From: Moniliella sp. 'wahieum'
Lineage: Eukaryota > Basidiomycota > Moniliellomycetes > Moniliellales > Moniliellaceae
DNA length: 64,000 nucleotides
Assembly (NCBI GenBank): GCA_003971905.1
Contig: RSEE01000139.1
Location: forward strand, 62,001 to 126,000
Direction of reading: 5' to 3'
Positions within the stretch are counted from its first letter, which is position 1; the number at the start of each line of letters is the position of its first letter. The notes under the pieces are model-generated. The model worked only from the letters and a program-made list of their open reading frames with translations. It had not been told where the DNA came from and ran no database searches. Of the stretch, positions 1 through 9,960 are shown piece by piece. Both the position numbers and the translations under genes were made by a program.

Positions 1-278
1 TGGATCCTGCTTCAGCCTATCGGTAGCGGTACCGGATCCATGAGGACATACGACGGAGATGAGGATACATATCGAGGGAGGGTATGCAAAAATGGAGTGG
101 AAGGGGAACAAGGCAGGCGAACAACAGCACTGGTGTAGCAAGGAGACGAGACCCGTCTGAACCCTCCCCCCCTTCTCCCTGAAGGCTTAGGCTTAGCGCG
201 AAGGGTGGGATGGGGGAATGGGGGTAGCCCACACAGTCTCTCAAATCTGGAGTTTAGAGCAGATCGAAATCGTCCAGC
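1..278. other. Intergenic, IMP3 3' flank
   Basis: No gene recognised. This is the downstream flank of the minus-strand IMP3 gene and probably includes its 3' UTR. A short open frame here has low-complexity content and no family resemblance. Confidence 0.6.
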
Positions 279-850
279 TCATTTGTACTTGGCAATGGTG
301 CGCTTGATGTGCGAGGTGTCGAGCCAGGTGACAAAGTCTTGGCGGTTGCGCGTGACGAGGTAGGCGGGATCGGTGATGGTATCCGGTCCCACCCGCACAT
401 GCCCGCCTTGGACGTACTGCGTTGCTTGGCTCACCGTGTCGGCCATCTTGAGGCGAACCATGATGACGGGCAAGCGGCGGCGGGCAAAAGAAGATACGGT
501 AACCTTTTCCATAATGTCACTTGGTTTCTCCGCCGTGGAGAGGAGACCCATATCGTACAACTTGGCCAGCAGTTGTTGTTCGTGCTTGGTGCGGAACGAG
601 TCTTGGGCTGGCAGCGTGCCGAGACGGAGAACAAGGTGGCGGATCTGGCCTACCAAACGATTGTAGGTGGCATACTCTTCCCGCCCAGAAAGCTGGTAGC
701 GCTTGATGATCTTGACCTGCCGCACGTTGTCCTCGCCTTTCCATTCCAGAAAGTCGTGCCTGGAGGGTGGTGCGTCAGGACACACGGACAGAAACGCAGA
801 GGAGAATAACGTACTTCTTGAGCAGCTTCATGGTGTTTGAGTTTACGCAT
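279..850 (-). CDS. IMP3: U3 snoRNP protein IMP3 (S4-like domain)
   Basis: IMP3 is a nucleolar component of the U3 small-subunit processome and is needed for early 18S pre-rRNA cleavages. The main exon (279-759) reads with strong family identity: the DFLEWK motif, KHEQQLLAKLYDMG, the RRRLPVIMVRLKMA stretch and the S4-type RNA-binding segment with QGGHVRVGP and DPAYLVTRN. The protein ends in IAKYK, close to the usual length of about 180 residues. A 5' exon ends at 815 and a 55-bp intron (760-814, GTACGT donor, CAG acceptor) joins KLLKK to HDFLEWK. The expected start MRKLKHHE at 850 is one frame away from KLLKK: the family has these two pieces adjacent, and here about two bases are missing near 828. 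The identity is seen directly from motifs. The frame break is either an assembly error or a start at the internal ATG. Confidence 0.93.
760..814 (-). other. IMP3 intron
   Basis: On the minus strand the donor is GTACGT and the acceptor CCTCCAG. Removal joins the AAG-AA of exon 1 to G-CAC of exon 2, restoring the conserved KK-H-DFLEWK reading. Confidence 0.85.
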
Positions 851-1877
851 CGTGGGGCGGAGGCGCGAGACGGGTGGTGGTGGCGGGAGCGGGGGGGGGA
901 GCGGGTCGCGGGTGAGCCAGGGGATGTGGCCCCCCAGCTGAGGCTCTCCCAGCAGGTGTATTTTTTTTTGCTGAAATCAATATCAGGGCCAGACCCGATC
1001 CGCCTTTCCGCCCGCTCGGTTCCGCTCCGCGCGACACTTTTTTCTCTTCTTCGTCTCTTCGCGCTGTCGGCCCAGCTTGGCGTTGCCCTACCACCACCAC
1101 CCACCTCCATCCTACCAGGTACGTTGCTCGCTTCCCTCCTGGGAGAGGATGACAATACCTCATTGCTCTAGGCCTGGCCTTTCTACCAAAGGGCTGGGAC
1201 TCGATGACCCGAGATTTGTCATAGTTACCCTGATCCTTCTCATCCTCGTCGATGGCCTCCAAACTGACATCTCGTTTGTGGCTTGTGCAGATTCAAGGAA
1301 CTTGAGCCGGAATTGGGTATACCTTGTCGCATGGGGCCAAGTCAAGGTGGCGGTATTTCCTCCGACGGGTTTCTATATGCTGAACGCATGGGCTTTTTCG
1401 TGACAGAGCTGTGGGCGCCATGCGACCCCTTCGGATAGGTACGTCCACTCGGCTACTGACACTTACGACAATTTCATGGGCATCCCCACGCTCTTAACGG
1501 GTGCATGCATAATGAGAGATCAGTTGTGTCCTCTTAGTCCTTGTGCGGTTCCAGCCGAAGTCGATGGGGCACGTCAGCGGCAGTTTTGTTTTATTAATCA
1601 GCCCGGAGTAACCCTGCCATAGAAAGGTTTTGCCGTGGGCCGAGAGGGCGGATAATCGACTATCAACGATCATCTTGCTCGCCCCACCCTCTCGACAACG
1701 AGACATCCCCATTGACTATGCCATGCATACTCAAGTGGACGATGTGGTTGAACGCTGAACAGGTTCGTTCTCTGTTTGTGCTCATTAATCATTGGCCATT
1801 GCGCTCCTTTTGTCTTGGCACTACTTTATCCCTCTTCCTGGCAGAATGACATGTGAGAAGAGAAAATGTATGTCAGT
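851..1877. other. Intergenic, no gene seen
   Basis: This lies between the IMP3 start and the end of the next minus-strand gene. It has short overlapping frames on both strands with no recognisable protein. The first 200 bases upstream of IMP3 are G/C-rich and presumably hold its promoter. Confidence 0.5.
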
Positions 1878-3098
1878 CTAGACGGGACAGAACGCCAAGT
1901 AGGCCGCCAACGTTGCTGAAGGCCCCAAGACCAAGGTCACAGCCAATGTGAGGGGAAGGCTGAGCATAAGGGGCGTATCGAGCTCCCATGCGATCCACAA
2001 GGGCGTGCTGAGCGCAATGCCACGTGGTCCAAGCCGATGGATGCACGGGCAGGATGCGACCACAGGGTTTCCCACAGCCGGTCCCAGAGAGGCAGCGAGC
2101 TCGCCTCGTACACCGCTTGGGTCGCCTTAGCTCGTACAAGAGAGCGCAGCGAGGGTGAGCAGGAGGTAGGTCGCGCGCGCCCTGCGGATTTGTCGAGAGG
2201 AGCGTCGGCTGAGGCGGCCCAGAGAGGAGAGAGGAGAGAGAGAGAAGCAGCGGGCCCAATGCATAATCAAGATAGACCCCAGTTCGATGGGTGGGCATAG
2301 ACGACTGCCATCCCCAATGGAACGGCAATGCAAGTGAGCCACCATCCTTTCCACTGAACCCCCTAACCCTTTGTGCGGTTTGCCTGCTCCTCTTTCCCAG
2401 TGGAGCGAGGTGGGTCAGGGCCGAACCAGCAGCGGCGGCACGCAGAAACAGGTTGTTGGCCACTGAGATGGCCACCAGCTGGCCCGTGAGCATGTACACC
2501 CATAGCCCTGGACCTGGTAGCGGCCAGCGAGACGACGCATAAACAGGGGCCAGACACCAACGGTGAAGAGACAGATTTCAGCCGACCACCACCAACTGGG
2601 GGGGTGGCGACGACAGTCAGCCACGCCTGTTCGAACAGCCCGTGGCCTTAAGCCAAGCATGCAGCTGCGCTACATGAGCGGCAAGCGCGTCACATGGCAC
2701 CCGACCCAGCCCTCTGCCTCTTCCGTACACGAGGCTAGGGTCCAGATTGGTTCAGCGCGCCTCGGCTTGCTGTGCCCCAAAGGTGCGGTAGGACCAGGCG
2801 AGGAAGGCGAACATCTGGCTCCAGGTCCCCAAGAGGCTCAGGACGGGGAAAGCGAGGTCCACAGCACAGTGGCACGCGTGGGAGCAGCGGGAGCGCGAGC
2901 CAAGGAGCGGACAAGCAGGAGAGCGACGACAAAGGGGTACGTGACGAGGATGAGGATGGGGATGCTGGTCAACGTCCAGGCCAGTGCGAGGAGCACCGCA
3001 CAAAGCGTCTGCCCCCCGTCGGAAGAGGGAGGCACTGCGCCTCCGATCCGGTCAAGGAGGATCTCGAGATGGAGATGGTCCATTTGGCAACGCCGCAA
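1878..3098 (-). CDS. Unidentified multi-pass membrane protein
   Basis: I do not recognise the family. Several hydrophobic segments follow one another on the minus strand, in frames that switch by one base. Near 2990-2900 there is a long helix pair around LALAWTLTSIPILILVTYP. Near 2830-2760 comes a segment with LLGTWSQMFAFLAWSY, near 2550 one with GVWPLFMRR, near 2490 one with GQLVAISVANNLFL, and near 1990-1890 a C-terminal pair with LSLPLTLAVTLVLG that ends at a TAG at 1878. The hydrophobic periodicity and consistent strand argue for a real gene of about 350-400 residues with six or more membrane helices. The breaks between frames probably reflect the frameshift problem seen across this window. 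Start is uncertain; an ATG at 3098 or 3083 is plausible. It is divergent from the gene starting at 3326. Confidence 0.55.
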
Positions 3099-3325
3099 GC
3101 CAAGCCACGAGGAGGAGGGTGGAGCAGTGCAGGAGGAGGCACGACAACTTGCTTATTGTCTTCCAGGATCCATCCATTGGCAATTTAAGAGCGTGGTTCC
3201 GTGTCCACGCTTCGCTCGGCTGCGGATTTAATTAGGGCGGACAGAGATCGCGCTCACCGCTCGCACGCACGCCGTGTCATCTCACCCAACCCCAACCCCT
3301 CCAGCTCTCGTCGTCGCTGGTGACG
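3099..3325. promoter_or_regulatory. Bidirectional promoter region (inferred)
   Basis: A short gap separates two divergent genes. It ends in a C/T-rich stretch (3270-3320) of the kind often found just before fungal start codons. No TATA box is obvious. The role is inferred from position only. Confidence 0.35.
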
Positions 3326-3878
3326 ATGCACCGCTCGCTGCTGTTTCTGGGTGTGCTGTTCTCGGGCGCCCTGTTGGCCCGTGTGCTACCCCCGGAACGG
3401 CCCACGCCTCGCTTGCCCACCCCGGTCCGAGAGCTCCGCAGCTGTCGTCCCGCCTGCCTCCGCCACCCCTCCCACCGCCGCCCACACATCGCCCAAGACC
3501 ATCGGCGACTTGCGGAGGAAACGGCAGCGAGGCAAGAACGGCCGTGCACGCAGGAGAACCAGTGGGCTAGACCCCATCGCGGCTGGCCGTGCGCTGCTTG
3601 CCCTAGCTGCCCGACCCGACGCCGACTTGCAAGCTTGGTACGGCTGGCGCGGACGGCTGGCACGCCAGGCGCGCAGACTCCTGGGTTGGCCCCAGGAAAC
3701 TGAGCAGTTGCTGGTCTACATGTCCTACCCTCCCGAGTACCATAAGCGAGCGAAGCGCGACCTTGCTTCCTCTTCCGCTGCATCTCGCCACTCTTCCCCC
3801 TCGTCTTCCCCCCCGCCCCCTGGCGAGGACAGATCCCCGCTTGAGCACGCTGGGACCCTGCCGCACCCCGACCTTTGA
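3326..3878 (+). CDS. Small hypothetical protein with N-terminal signal/anchor
   Basis: I do not recognise the family. The ATG at 3326 opens with a hydrophobic stretch (MHRSLLFLGVLFSGALLA) that looks like a signal peptide or membrane anchor. The downstream part continues in a second frame after a one-base shift near 3420. It contains a basic region (LRRKRQRGKNGRARRR), a central segment with WYGWRGRLARQARRLLGW, then LVYMSYPPEYHKRAK and a Ser/Pro tail ending at TGA 3876-3878. Total length would be about 180 residues. The Tyr/Trp- and Arg-rich middle suggests a small mitochondrial or ER protein, but this is only an impression. Confidence 0.45.
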
Positions 3879-3945
3879 TATTCGGTCTATCAAGTAGGTG
3901 GGGTTGTGCAAGTCACTGCATGCCGAGGCCGCTGCGGGTCCTTCT

Positions 3946-3981
3946 ACGAAATGATGCAATAGAACGAAATGATGCAATAGA
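3946..3981 (+). repeat. Perfect 18-bp tandem duplication
   Basis: The 18-base unit beginning ACGAAATGATG occurs twice in a row, without mismatch, in the 3' flank between two convergent genes. Confidence 0.9.
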
Positions 3982-4108
3982 GAAGTAATGAACCTTCTTC
4001 TCTAGGTTGCATCCGATTGAGCAGATTACTGAGGAAAGGGCTGTATCAACAAAATATCGCTCCCAATCTGCGGCGATAAGAACGATTCGCGCACACAGTA
4101 TAGCTTGT

Positions 4109-4960
4109 TCATAAGAAAAAGTTGCGTCTCCATACGGACATTTGGGTTACCACTCGAACTCCGCTCCCGACGCCTCTGCCTCCGAGGACTGGGCCGTTGC
4201 TGGGGTGGAAAGGCCGCCTCCAGTCAAGGCGGCCTTCTCTTCATCCTCGTCGTCCGTAGGACTTGGAGATGGCTGGACAGCATGCTTGATGTACACCATA
4301 TTCTGCCCATCGCCCACATTGTCAATCCCCCCCGTCCCAGACGTCCGCGCCCTTGAGCATGATATTCTTCAGCGAGCGCTGTTTCAGTGTGGGCCGAGGC
4401 TTAATTACTTGCAGTCGCGCCTGGTTGGCCGAGGCAAACATGTATCGGTGCCGACAGCAAGATGCAGTCGCGCTGGTTGTAGGCGGTGACGACCTGCCGC
4501 CCCTCGAGCTGCGCGACGGGGGGGGAGAGCGATTGAAGCAACTGCCCACTGAGTGGCCACTCGGGGTAGTAAAGTTGTTGAGGATCAGCTCAGGTGTGTA
4601 GCTCGCCGAGATACCACGGTCGGCCAGAGTTCCTTCCAGAGCTGCAGTCCGGTGAGACGGAAGAACGCTGTAGGACCCTGAGGCAGCTATAGATGGCAGT
4701 CAAGGAGGCAGGTGCCTTGGTACGGCAGTCCTCCCGCGCCTCCAACATCGCATTGGACCCACGTTTGCTTGCCCATCCAGCAATTGGTCCAGACCATAAT
4801 CCCTTGGGCCTTGTCGCGGGGCGGTATTCAGCTTCCGGGATGAGTGATTAAGCAGGTCGCCAAGTAGCAAACATCCTCGTACGCTCGTAGGGACGCGCAG
4901 GGTTGTTGAGCGAAGGCACATAGGGCATAATCGAATTGATGGTCTGGCGCGGGCACTGGC
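4109..4960 (-). pseudogene. RPF1: RPF1-like Brix-domain ribosome biogenesis gene, degraded copy
   Basis: RPF1 is a nucleolar Brix-domain protein of 60S assembly. Read on the minus strand across frames, the family order is clear. IPEAEYRP and IAGWASKRG come first, then LPQGPTAFFRLTG, then YTPELILNNFTTPSGHSVG, then EGRQVVTAYNQRD, then RHRYMF, then QARLQ. An acidic linker and a terminal RRNFFL at 4109 follow. However, the sigma70-like signature that is nearly invariant in Brix proteins (QEIGPRFTLKLRSL) reads QVIKPRPTLKQRSL. NQRDFIF has become NQRDCIL, and at least four frameshifts break the frame. Unlike other genes here, this one carries amino-acid substitutions at conserved sites, which points to genuine decay or strong divergence. 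The N-terminal limit is unclear; I infer a functional copy elsewhere. Confidence 0.75.
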
Positions 4961-5490
4961 CTGGCCTTTGCAGGCTAGTGTTGGAGCAGCTCAGGGCCAG
5001 AGTGAGTGTTTGGAGTGTTGATAATGGTGGGGCTGCAAGTGCGGGTATTTTCAATGGTACGTGGGATGTTGGTGGCCAGACGGTGGGTTCAGAGCTGTTT
5101 GTCCTCTTTCTCCGCCTAGCCGCTCGGCCCGGGGACATGCTCGACCTTGTCGGCGGCCATGGCGGCGCGGGGCCGAGGGGAGCAAGAGGGAGTGGTGGTG
5201 GTTGCCCGCCCCCAATGCGGGCCCCCCATCGGGGTCGATTGGCCCTGGCCACGTGACCTACAACGTGATCACGTGGTCAAGGTGGCACATCCGGGGATGG
5301 ATCGGTGCAACCAAAAATTTCCGGCAGGCGGGGGTGAAAGTTGCAAGAATGGCGGGCAGCAAAGACAAAAAAGTGGCTCCCAGCAACAAGAGCCAGTCAG
5401 CACACACGCAAGTCCTGGCGGGGCGGACTGGTCGTCGCAGCTGGCAAAGCACTCTGCTTCCTTGCCCCCCCTCCCGCCTCCACCTCCCCG
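4961..5490. promoter_or_regulatory. SGD1 upstream region with paired CACGTG motifs
   Basis: Two CACGTG palindromes lie 22 bases apart near 5250 and 5271, in a C/G-rich gap between the divergent RPF1 copy and SGD1. CACGTG is the classic bHLH-factor core, and Cbf1-type proteins bind it in fungi. The motifs are seen directly; function is inferred. Confidence 0.4.
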
Positions 5491-8400
5491 ATGGCCTTCG
5501 ACCACAAACGCCACGGCCTGCAGCTGCCGGCCGCACTGGCCCAGCAGCTGGGGCTGCCTGAGCGCGACGAAGCGGACGCGTCCTCTGCGCGCGGACGCCA
5601 TCCCCGCGGACGTGGCGGGGGCGTCCTGGGCCGCAAGGAGGCTCGCAAGGCTGCTCGCCAGGCCAAAAAGCAGAGCCGCCACCCCCCCGTCCACGAACCC
5701 AGCCGCGCTAGTCGCGGCGGCAGTACGCATCCTGCCTCGCGCCGCGCCTCGCTTCCCGGTTCATCTGCCCACCCCGCCACCCAGCCCGAGCGAACGGCCA
5801 AGGGAAAATCTAGCCATGCGCCCCAGTCCAATCCCAAGTCGACACCTCCAAAGCAGGTGCCGTCTGCCTCCGCCTCCACTTCCGTTGCTGTCCCTACAAA
5901 GGAGAAAACGAAGCGCAAGAAACACGCCACCCATCCGCTCAGCGAAGATGAGGCCCCACCAAAGAAGAAAAGATGAAGGCGCTCGAGGCTCCGGAGGAGC
6001 CCCAACCCAGCGGCAACAAGGCATCTCATACGCCAAGTGCCGAAGAAGAAAAGGCTGGCGAGCGCGAGCGCTCCCCAAACGTCCAGAAAGATCAGCAAGA
6101 GTACGGTGACGCCCCTCCAACGGCTTTTGAATAAGGCTGGCGTGGCTTCATCGGGCACACAGCGCAACCCAACCGAGCCAGTCCGGCATCCCAAACGGCC
6201 AATGTCCAAGGTCGAGAAGATGAAGAGGACGAGATTGCCTGGCTCGAATATAAGTTGGGCAAGGGGCGAGGAAAGGGTGCCGATGACGATGGCTTGGATG
6301 ACTTGCTCGAGGACCTGGACCGCTTCTACCCCGGTATGTACGATACCAAGGAAGATGGACCCGCTGAATCTGTCGATGGGGCTAGCGATGCCGACAGTTT
6401 CTACGGATTTGACTCGGAGGGCGAGAGCGCTTCGGCTTCCGCTTCCGATCTAGACCAGGCCGACTCGGATGAAGAGGGAGACGCTCAAGTAGAGCAAGAA
6501 GAGAGCAGCACTTCTTCCGATGTCGAAATGGAGAGCCAGCACACGACAGCATCCAATCCAGTTCCTCGTGCAGAAGCTCCTACACCCGCTCTGCTGCTCC
6601 AGCTTCTAGTGGCAAGTACATCCCCCCCGCTCTTCGGCGTCTTCAAGCAGCCAAGGAAGCCCAACCGAGCATGGTTCCATCCTCTGTGTCGGCCTATGAC
6701 GATCCGGCCAATTTGAACCTGCGTCGACAACTCAAGGGCCAACTCAACCGATTGGGCGAAGGGAACCTGGACGGGGTCTTGACCACGCTTGAGTCTATCT
6801 TCTCCACCAATTCGCGTGCCGTGGTAACCCAGATTCTTTCCCGTCTGCTACTTGATGCAGTGGTCTACGCTGCGCGGGCTACGGATCAGTTTATCATCTT
6901 GAACGCTGCCCTTGTCTCCGCCTTGCACCGCACGATAGGCATTGAGTTTGGGGCCTCGTTCGTGGCTGAATTGGTCGACGAACTGGTGGGCGCATACGAT
7001 GCTGCGCAAAAGGCCCAGACGGCGGCTGTGCAACAGGTTCAACAAGAGGGGCGGACGATGCTTCCGTCGGACGAAGGGGGGCTGGAAGGGGGCGAACCCT
7101 TACCCCCCCAAGCGATGGAGACGATGCAAGTTGTAGACCCTCTACAAGAGGCCAACAGCAAGAAAGCCATCAATCTCGTCTCGCTTCTCTGCGAGCTGTA
7201 CAACTTACAAACCATCTCGTGTCTGCTCGTGTACGACTTGGTTCGCCACTTTACCAGCCCAGCTCTTTCCCCGCGGCTGGGCTTAGTGAATTGAGTGTGG
7301 AGCTTCTGCTTCGAATTGTGCGCCTCTGTGGCGCCCAGCTGCGGAGCGACGATCCTTCTAGTCTACGGGACATTGTCGACTTTGTCCAGGAAAAGGCCGT
7401 ACCGACAGCCGTGACCAAGACGACATCGACTGGAATTCCTATTCCTCAACAAGCAGCTGCCGCGCCACCCCCCCTCTCGTCCCGGTCCAAGTTTATGCTT
7501 GAGCGTCTGGCGGACTTGCGGTCGGGCCGAGCGCAGCGCCAAGGCGCTGGCGGGCCCAGTGACACGTTGACCCGAATGAAAAAGTTCATCTCGGGACTGG
7601 GCAAGAAACGGGCGTTGCGGACGTACGATGCGATCCGGGTGACACTCAAGGACCTGCAAGATGCCGATCGCAAGGGACGCTGGTGGCTTGTTGGTGCAGC
7701 TTGGACCGGGCACGGTGGTGAGGGAGAAGACGCAGAGGGCGTGACGGCGGCGCGGCCCTTGACTGTGCGCAAGGAGGAGGACGAGTCGGAGGCGCAGATG
7801 GACGACGAGGAAAGCCAGAAACACAAGGCGTTGGTGGCTTACGCTCGGTCCCATGGTTTGGGCACAGCAGTACGCCAAGGTATCTTTGTCACGATCATGA
7901 CCAGTGCAGACTTTGTGGATGCGGCCACGCGGCTGCAAGCGCTCCGGCTCAACGAGGTACAGCGACGCGAGATTGTGCGCGTGTTGGTGCGCTGCATGCA
8001 GATTGACGAGACGTACAACCCTTACTTTGCGCTGATTGGTTTCCAGCTGGCCGGACCCCATGTGGGTGACCCGGCGCGGGCGGTGCGGTTTACCATGCAG
8101 TACGTGCTGTGGGACTTTATGCGTGCCACGCTGGGCCAGACCGGCGTGGCGGGCAAGTCGCGGGCCGAGGCGGAGGAGGAGGACATGGAAGGCGATGCCG
8201 AGGTGGACGAGAAGAGGATCGCGAATGTGGCCAGGGGTACGCGTGGTGGATTGCCAAGGGCGCGCTGACGCTCAATGTGCTCAAGGTACGTCGAGGCGGC
8301 GAGGGAGGGCGGGTGCTGGGCAGAGGATGGGAGGACGAGGGGATGGAAGACTGACTGACACGGACGGATGGACAGACGATCGACTTTGTGTCGCTGCGTC

Positions 8401-8709
8401 CCAAGGCGCGGTTCTTCCTGCAGCACCTGCTGGTCAACACGCTGCTGTCGACGCAGACGCGCTCGCCCAGCCTGGGCGCAGCGACGATGGGCGAGGCGGA
8501 CAGGGAGACGCTGGAGCGGGTGCTGGTGCAGGGCACGGTGGGCAACCTGGAGCTGACGCGGGGGCTGCTGGTGTTCACCAAGACGCATCTGGGGGCGCGG
8601 CAGCAGCAGAAGATGGCGGGTGGGGACGGGGCTGGCGAAGCGCCTGGAGTGGGTGCTGGGCGTGGCGAGGGAGACGCTGCAGGTGGGCGCGTCGCTGGGG
8701 AGTGTGTAG
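5491..8709 (+). CDS. SGD1: SGD1/NOM1 nucleolar MIF4G-MA3 protein
   Basis: SGD1 (human NOM1) is a nucleolar MIF4G/MA3 protein needed for 40S subunit biogenesis. The ATG at 5491 starts a basic, disordered N-terminus with LGRKEARKAARQAKK and KEKTKRKK. TPLQRLLNKAG follows near 6110, then the EEDEIAWLEYKLGKG and DGLDDLLEDLDRFYPG acidic block (6220-6335). YIPPALRRLQA precedes the MIF4G domain (about 6670-7850; NLRRQLKGQLNRLGEGN, LHRTIGIEFGASFVAELV). An MA3-like region follows, with VRRLNEVQRREIVRVLV-type helices. The last exon (8376-8709) carries FVSLRPKARFFLQHLLV and ends LEWVLGVARETLQVG. Breaks in frame occur near 5970, 6130, 6200, 6610, 7270, 8236 and 8625; several are shortened G runs. Identity is firm from domain order. 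Confidence 0.9.
8286..8375 (+). other. SGD1 intron
   Basis: GTACGT donor after LNVLK, CTGACTGAC near the 3' end as a branch-site candidate, and ACAG acceptor before TIDFVSLRP. The conserved MA3 sequence continues across the junction. Confidence 0.85.
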
Positions 8710-9008
8710 GCAACTTGTGTATATGCGTCCGGCAGGACTTGTGTATCTGTCCAGCCTTAAGCCGCCTCTTCTCTCTGCCGAGCGACCGACAGGATCAATT
8801 AATTAATTGCACTCTGGCCGATGCCGTAAGGCGCAGTAGCCATAGCCATTAGCCACTGGTATCCGTTTCAATTCCCAATGGGCATCGCTGCTCTCCGTTT
8901 CAATTCCCATCGGCCCAGCACTTCTCATTCCGCCCCGCGGAACCCGTTTTCTTCCGGCACGGCCTGCCTCGTTCGTGGCTCGCCTCGCTTGGCTGCTCCC
9001 CAACGACG
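8710..9008 (+). promoter_or_regulatory. SGD1-mL59 intergenic with a 16-bp direct repeat
   Basis: The 16-mer starting TCCGTTTCAATTCCC occurs at 8862 and again at 8894, exactly 32 bases apart, about 100 bases before the next start codon. Its position suggests an upstream element. Nothing else is recognised here. Confidence 0.35.
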
Positions 9009-9960
9009 ATGCTGACGGCGGTGCGGACGGTGGCCAGGACGTGCTTTGCCGCACGCCCGGCGCTCTCCCTCGCACGCACCCTGCACCACTCGGCGCCTGT
9101 GCACAAAGCAAGGTCGAAGCCGAGTTTGAGCGTCTCGCCGACCCGAGCAAGGCGCCGCGCGACCTCCGCTTTGCCATCCCGCCCGGCCGCAAGTTCGTCA
9201 CCGTCGACTCGGTCCCCCGCCGATCGCGCAACATCCCCGATGGCTGGGTGCGCGACCCCGAGACCGGCAGGGTGTCCAAGTCCAAGGTCGAGCGCACCCC
9301 CGAGGAGCAGGCGGCGTACGAGGCGAAAAGCTCCACGCCGCCAGCACCCGCCCGTGTCGACGCACCAAGTCTTCCTTGGCCCCAACCTCAACCCTTACTT
9401 GCCTTCCCGTACGCCCCAGGGTCTCTTCCGTCCCCCGCTCTACTCGGCCATGACCCAGGCTCGCAAGATCAAGAAGGCCTACGCGAGGGCAAGGACTTGG
9501 AACTGCCGCCGTCGCCCAAGAAGACCAAGTACCAAGCCCGAGTGAATTGGTGGAAAGAGCAGCGCATTCGCGAAGCCAATTTCGACCCGGTCTTTGACGC
9601 CGCTTTCAACACGGCCTTTTCCGAAGCTGCACGCAACCTATCGGCAGACCAGGACGCCGTGTTCGCCTACCAGTGCGCCAAGATCATGATGCAGGACCAA
9701 GGCTCCTATGCCGGCCGCCGTATCTTCTGGAAGGGCAACAAGCGCGTCAAGCGCGCCCTCAAGCGCCGTGAGATCATCGCCGAACGTCTCAAGGCCATGC
9801 CGGACATCATCAAGGAGTACAAGGAGGTACGTCCCCTTTCTTTCCTCTCCCTTCCTTACCTTGCTGCTTGCGTACGAGCGAAAGACTGATATGGTACCTT
9901 TCCCCTCTACAGGAATCGAGAGAGAAGCGGGCCCGGGCTACCAGCCAGATTCCGTTCTAA
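9009..9960 (+). CDS. Mitochondrial large-subunit ribosomal protein, mL59-like
   Basis: The ATG at 9009 opens an Arg/Ala/Ser-rich presequence (MLTAVRTVARTCFAARPALSLARTL) typical of mitochondrial import. After a frame change near 9115 the protein continues with IPDGWVRDPETG. After another near 9330 it has NPYLPSRTPQGLFRPPLYS, which matches the NPFLP...PKYSLRR element of fungal mL59 (yeast MRPL25). After a third near 9490 it has LPPSPKKTKYQ, then RRIFWKGNKRVKRALKRR and LKAMPDIIKEYKE, corresponding to the basic C-terminal part of mL59. A short last exon (9913-9960) ends ATSQIPF. The family call rests on pattern memory and is moderate; a mitochondrial ribosomal protein is the safer reading. Confidence 0.6.
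9827..9912 (+). other. mL59-like gene intron
   Basis: GTACGT donor and CTACAG acceptor. Removal joins KEYKE to ESREKRARA and a TAA at 9958-9960. Confidence 0.8.

Noticed and set aside
5397-6209. 270-residue minus-strand frame antisense to SGD1
   Set aside because: Lies opposite the well-supported SGD1 N-terminus; its apparent hydrophobic content comes from antisense of Lys/Glu-rich codons.
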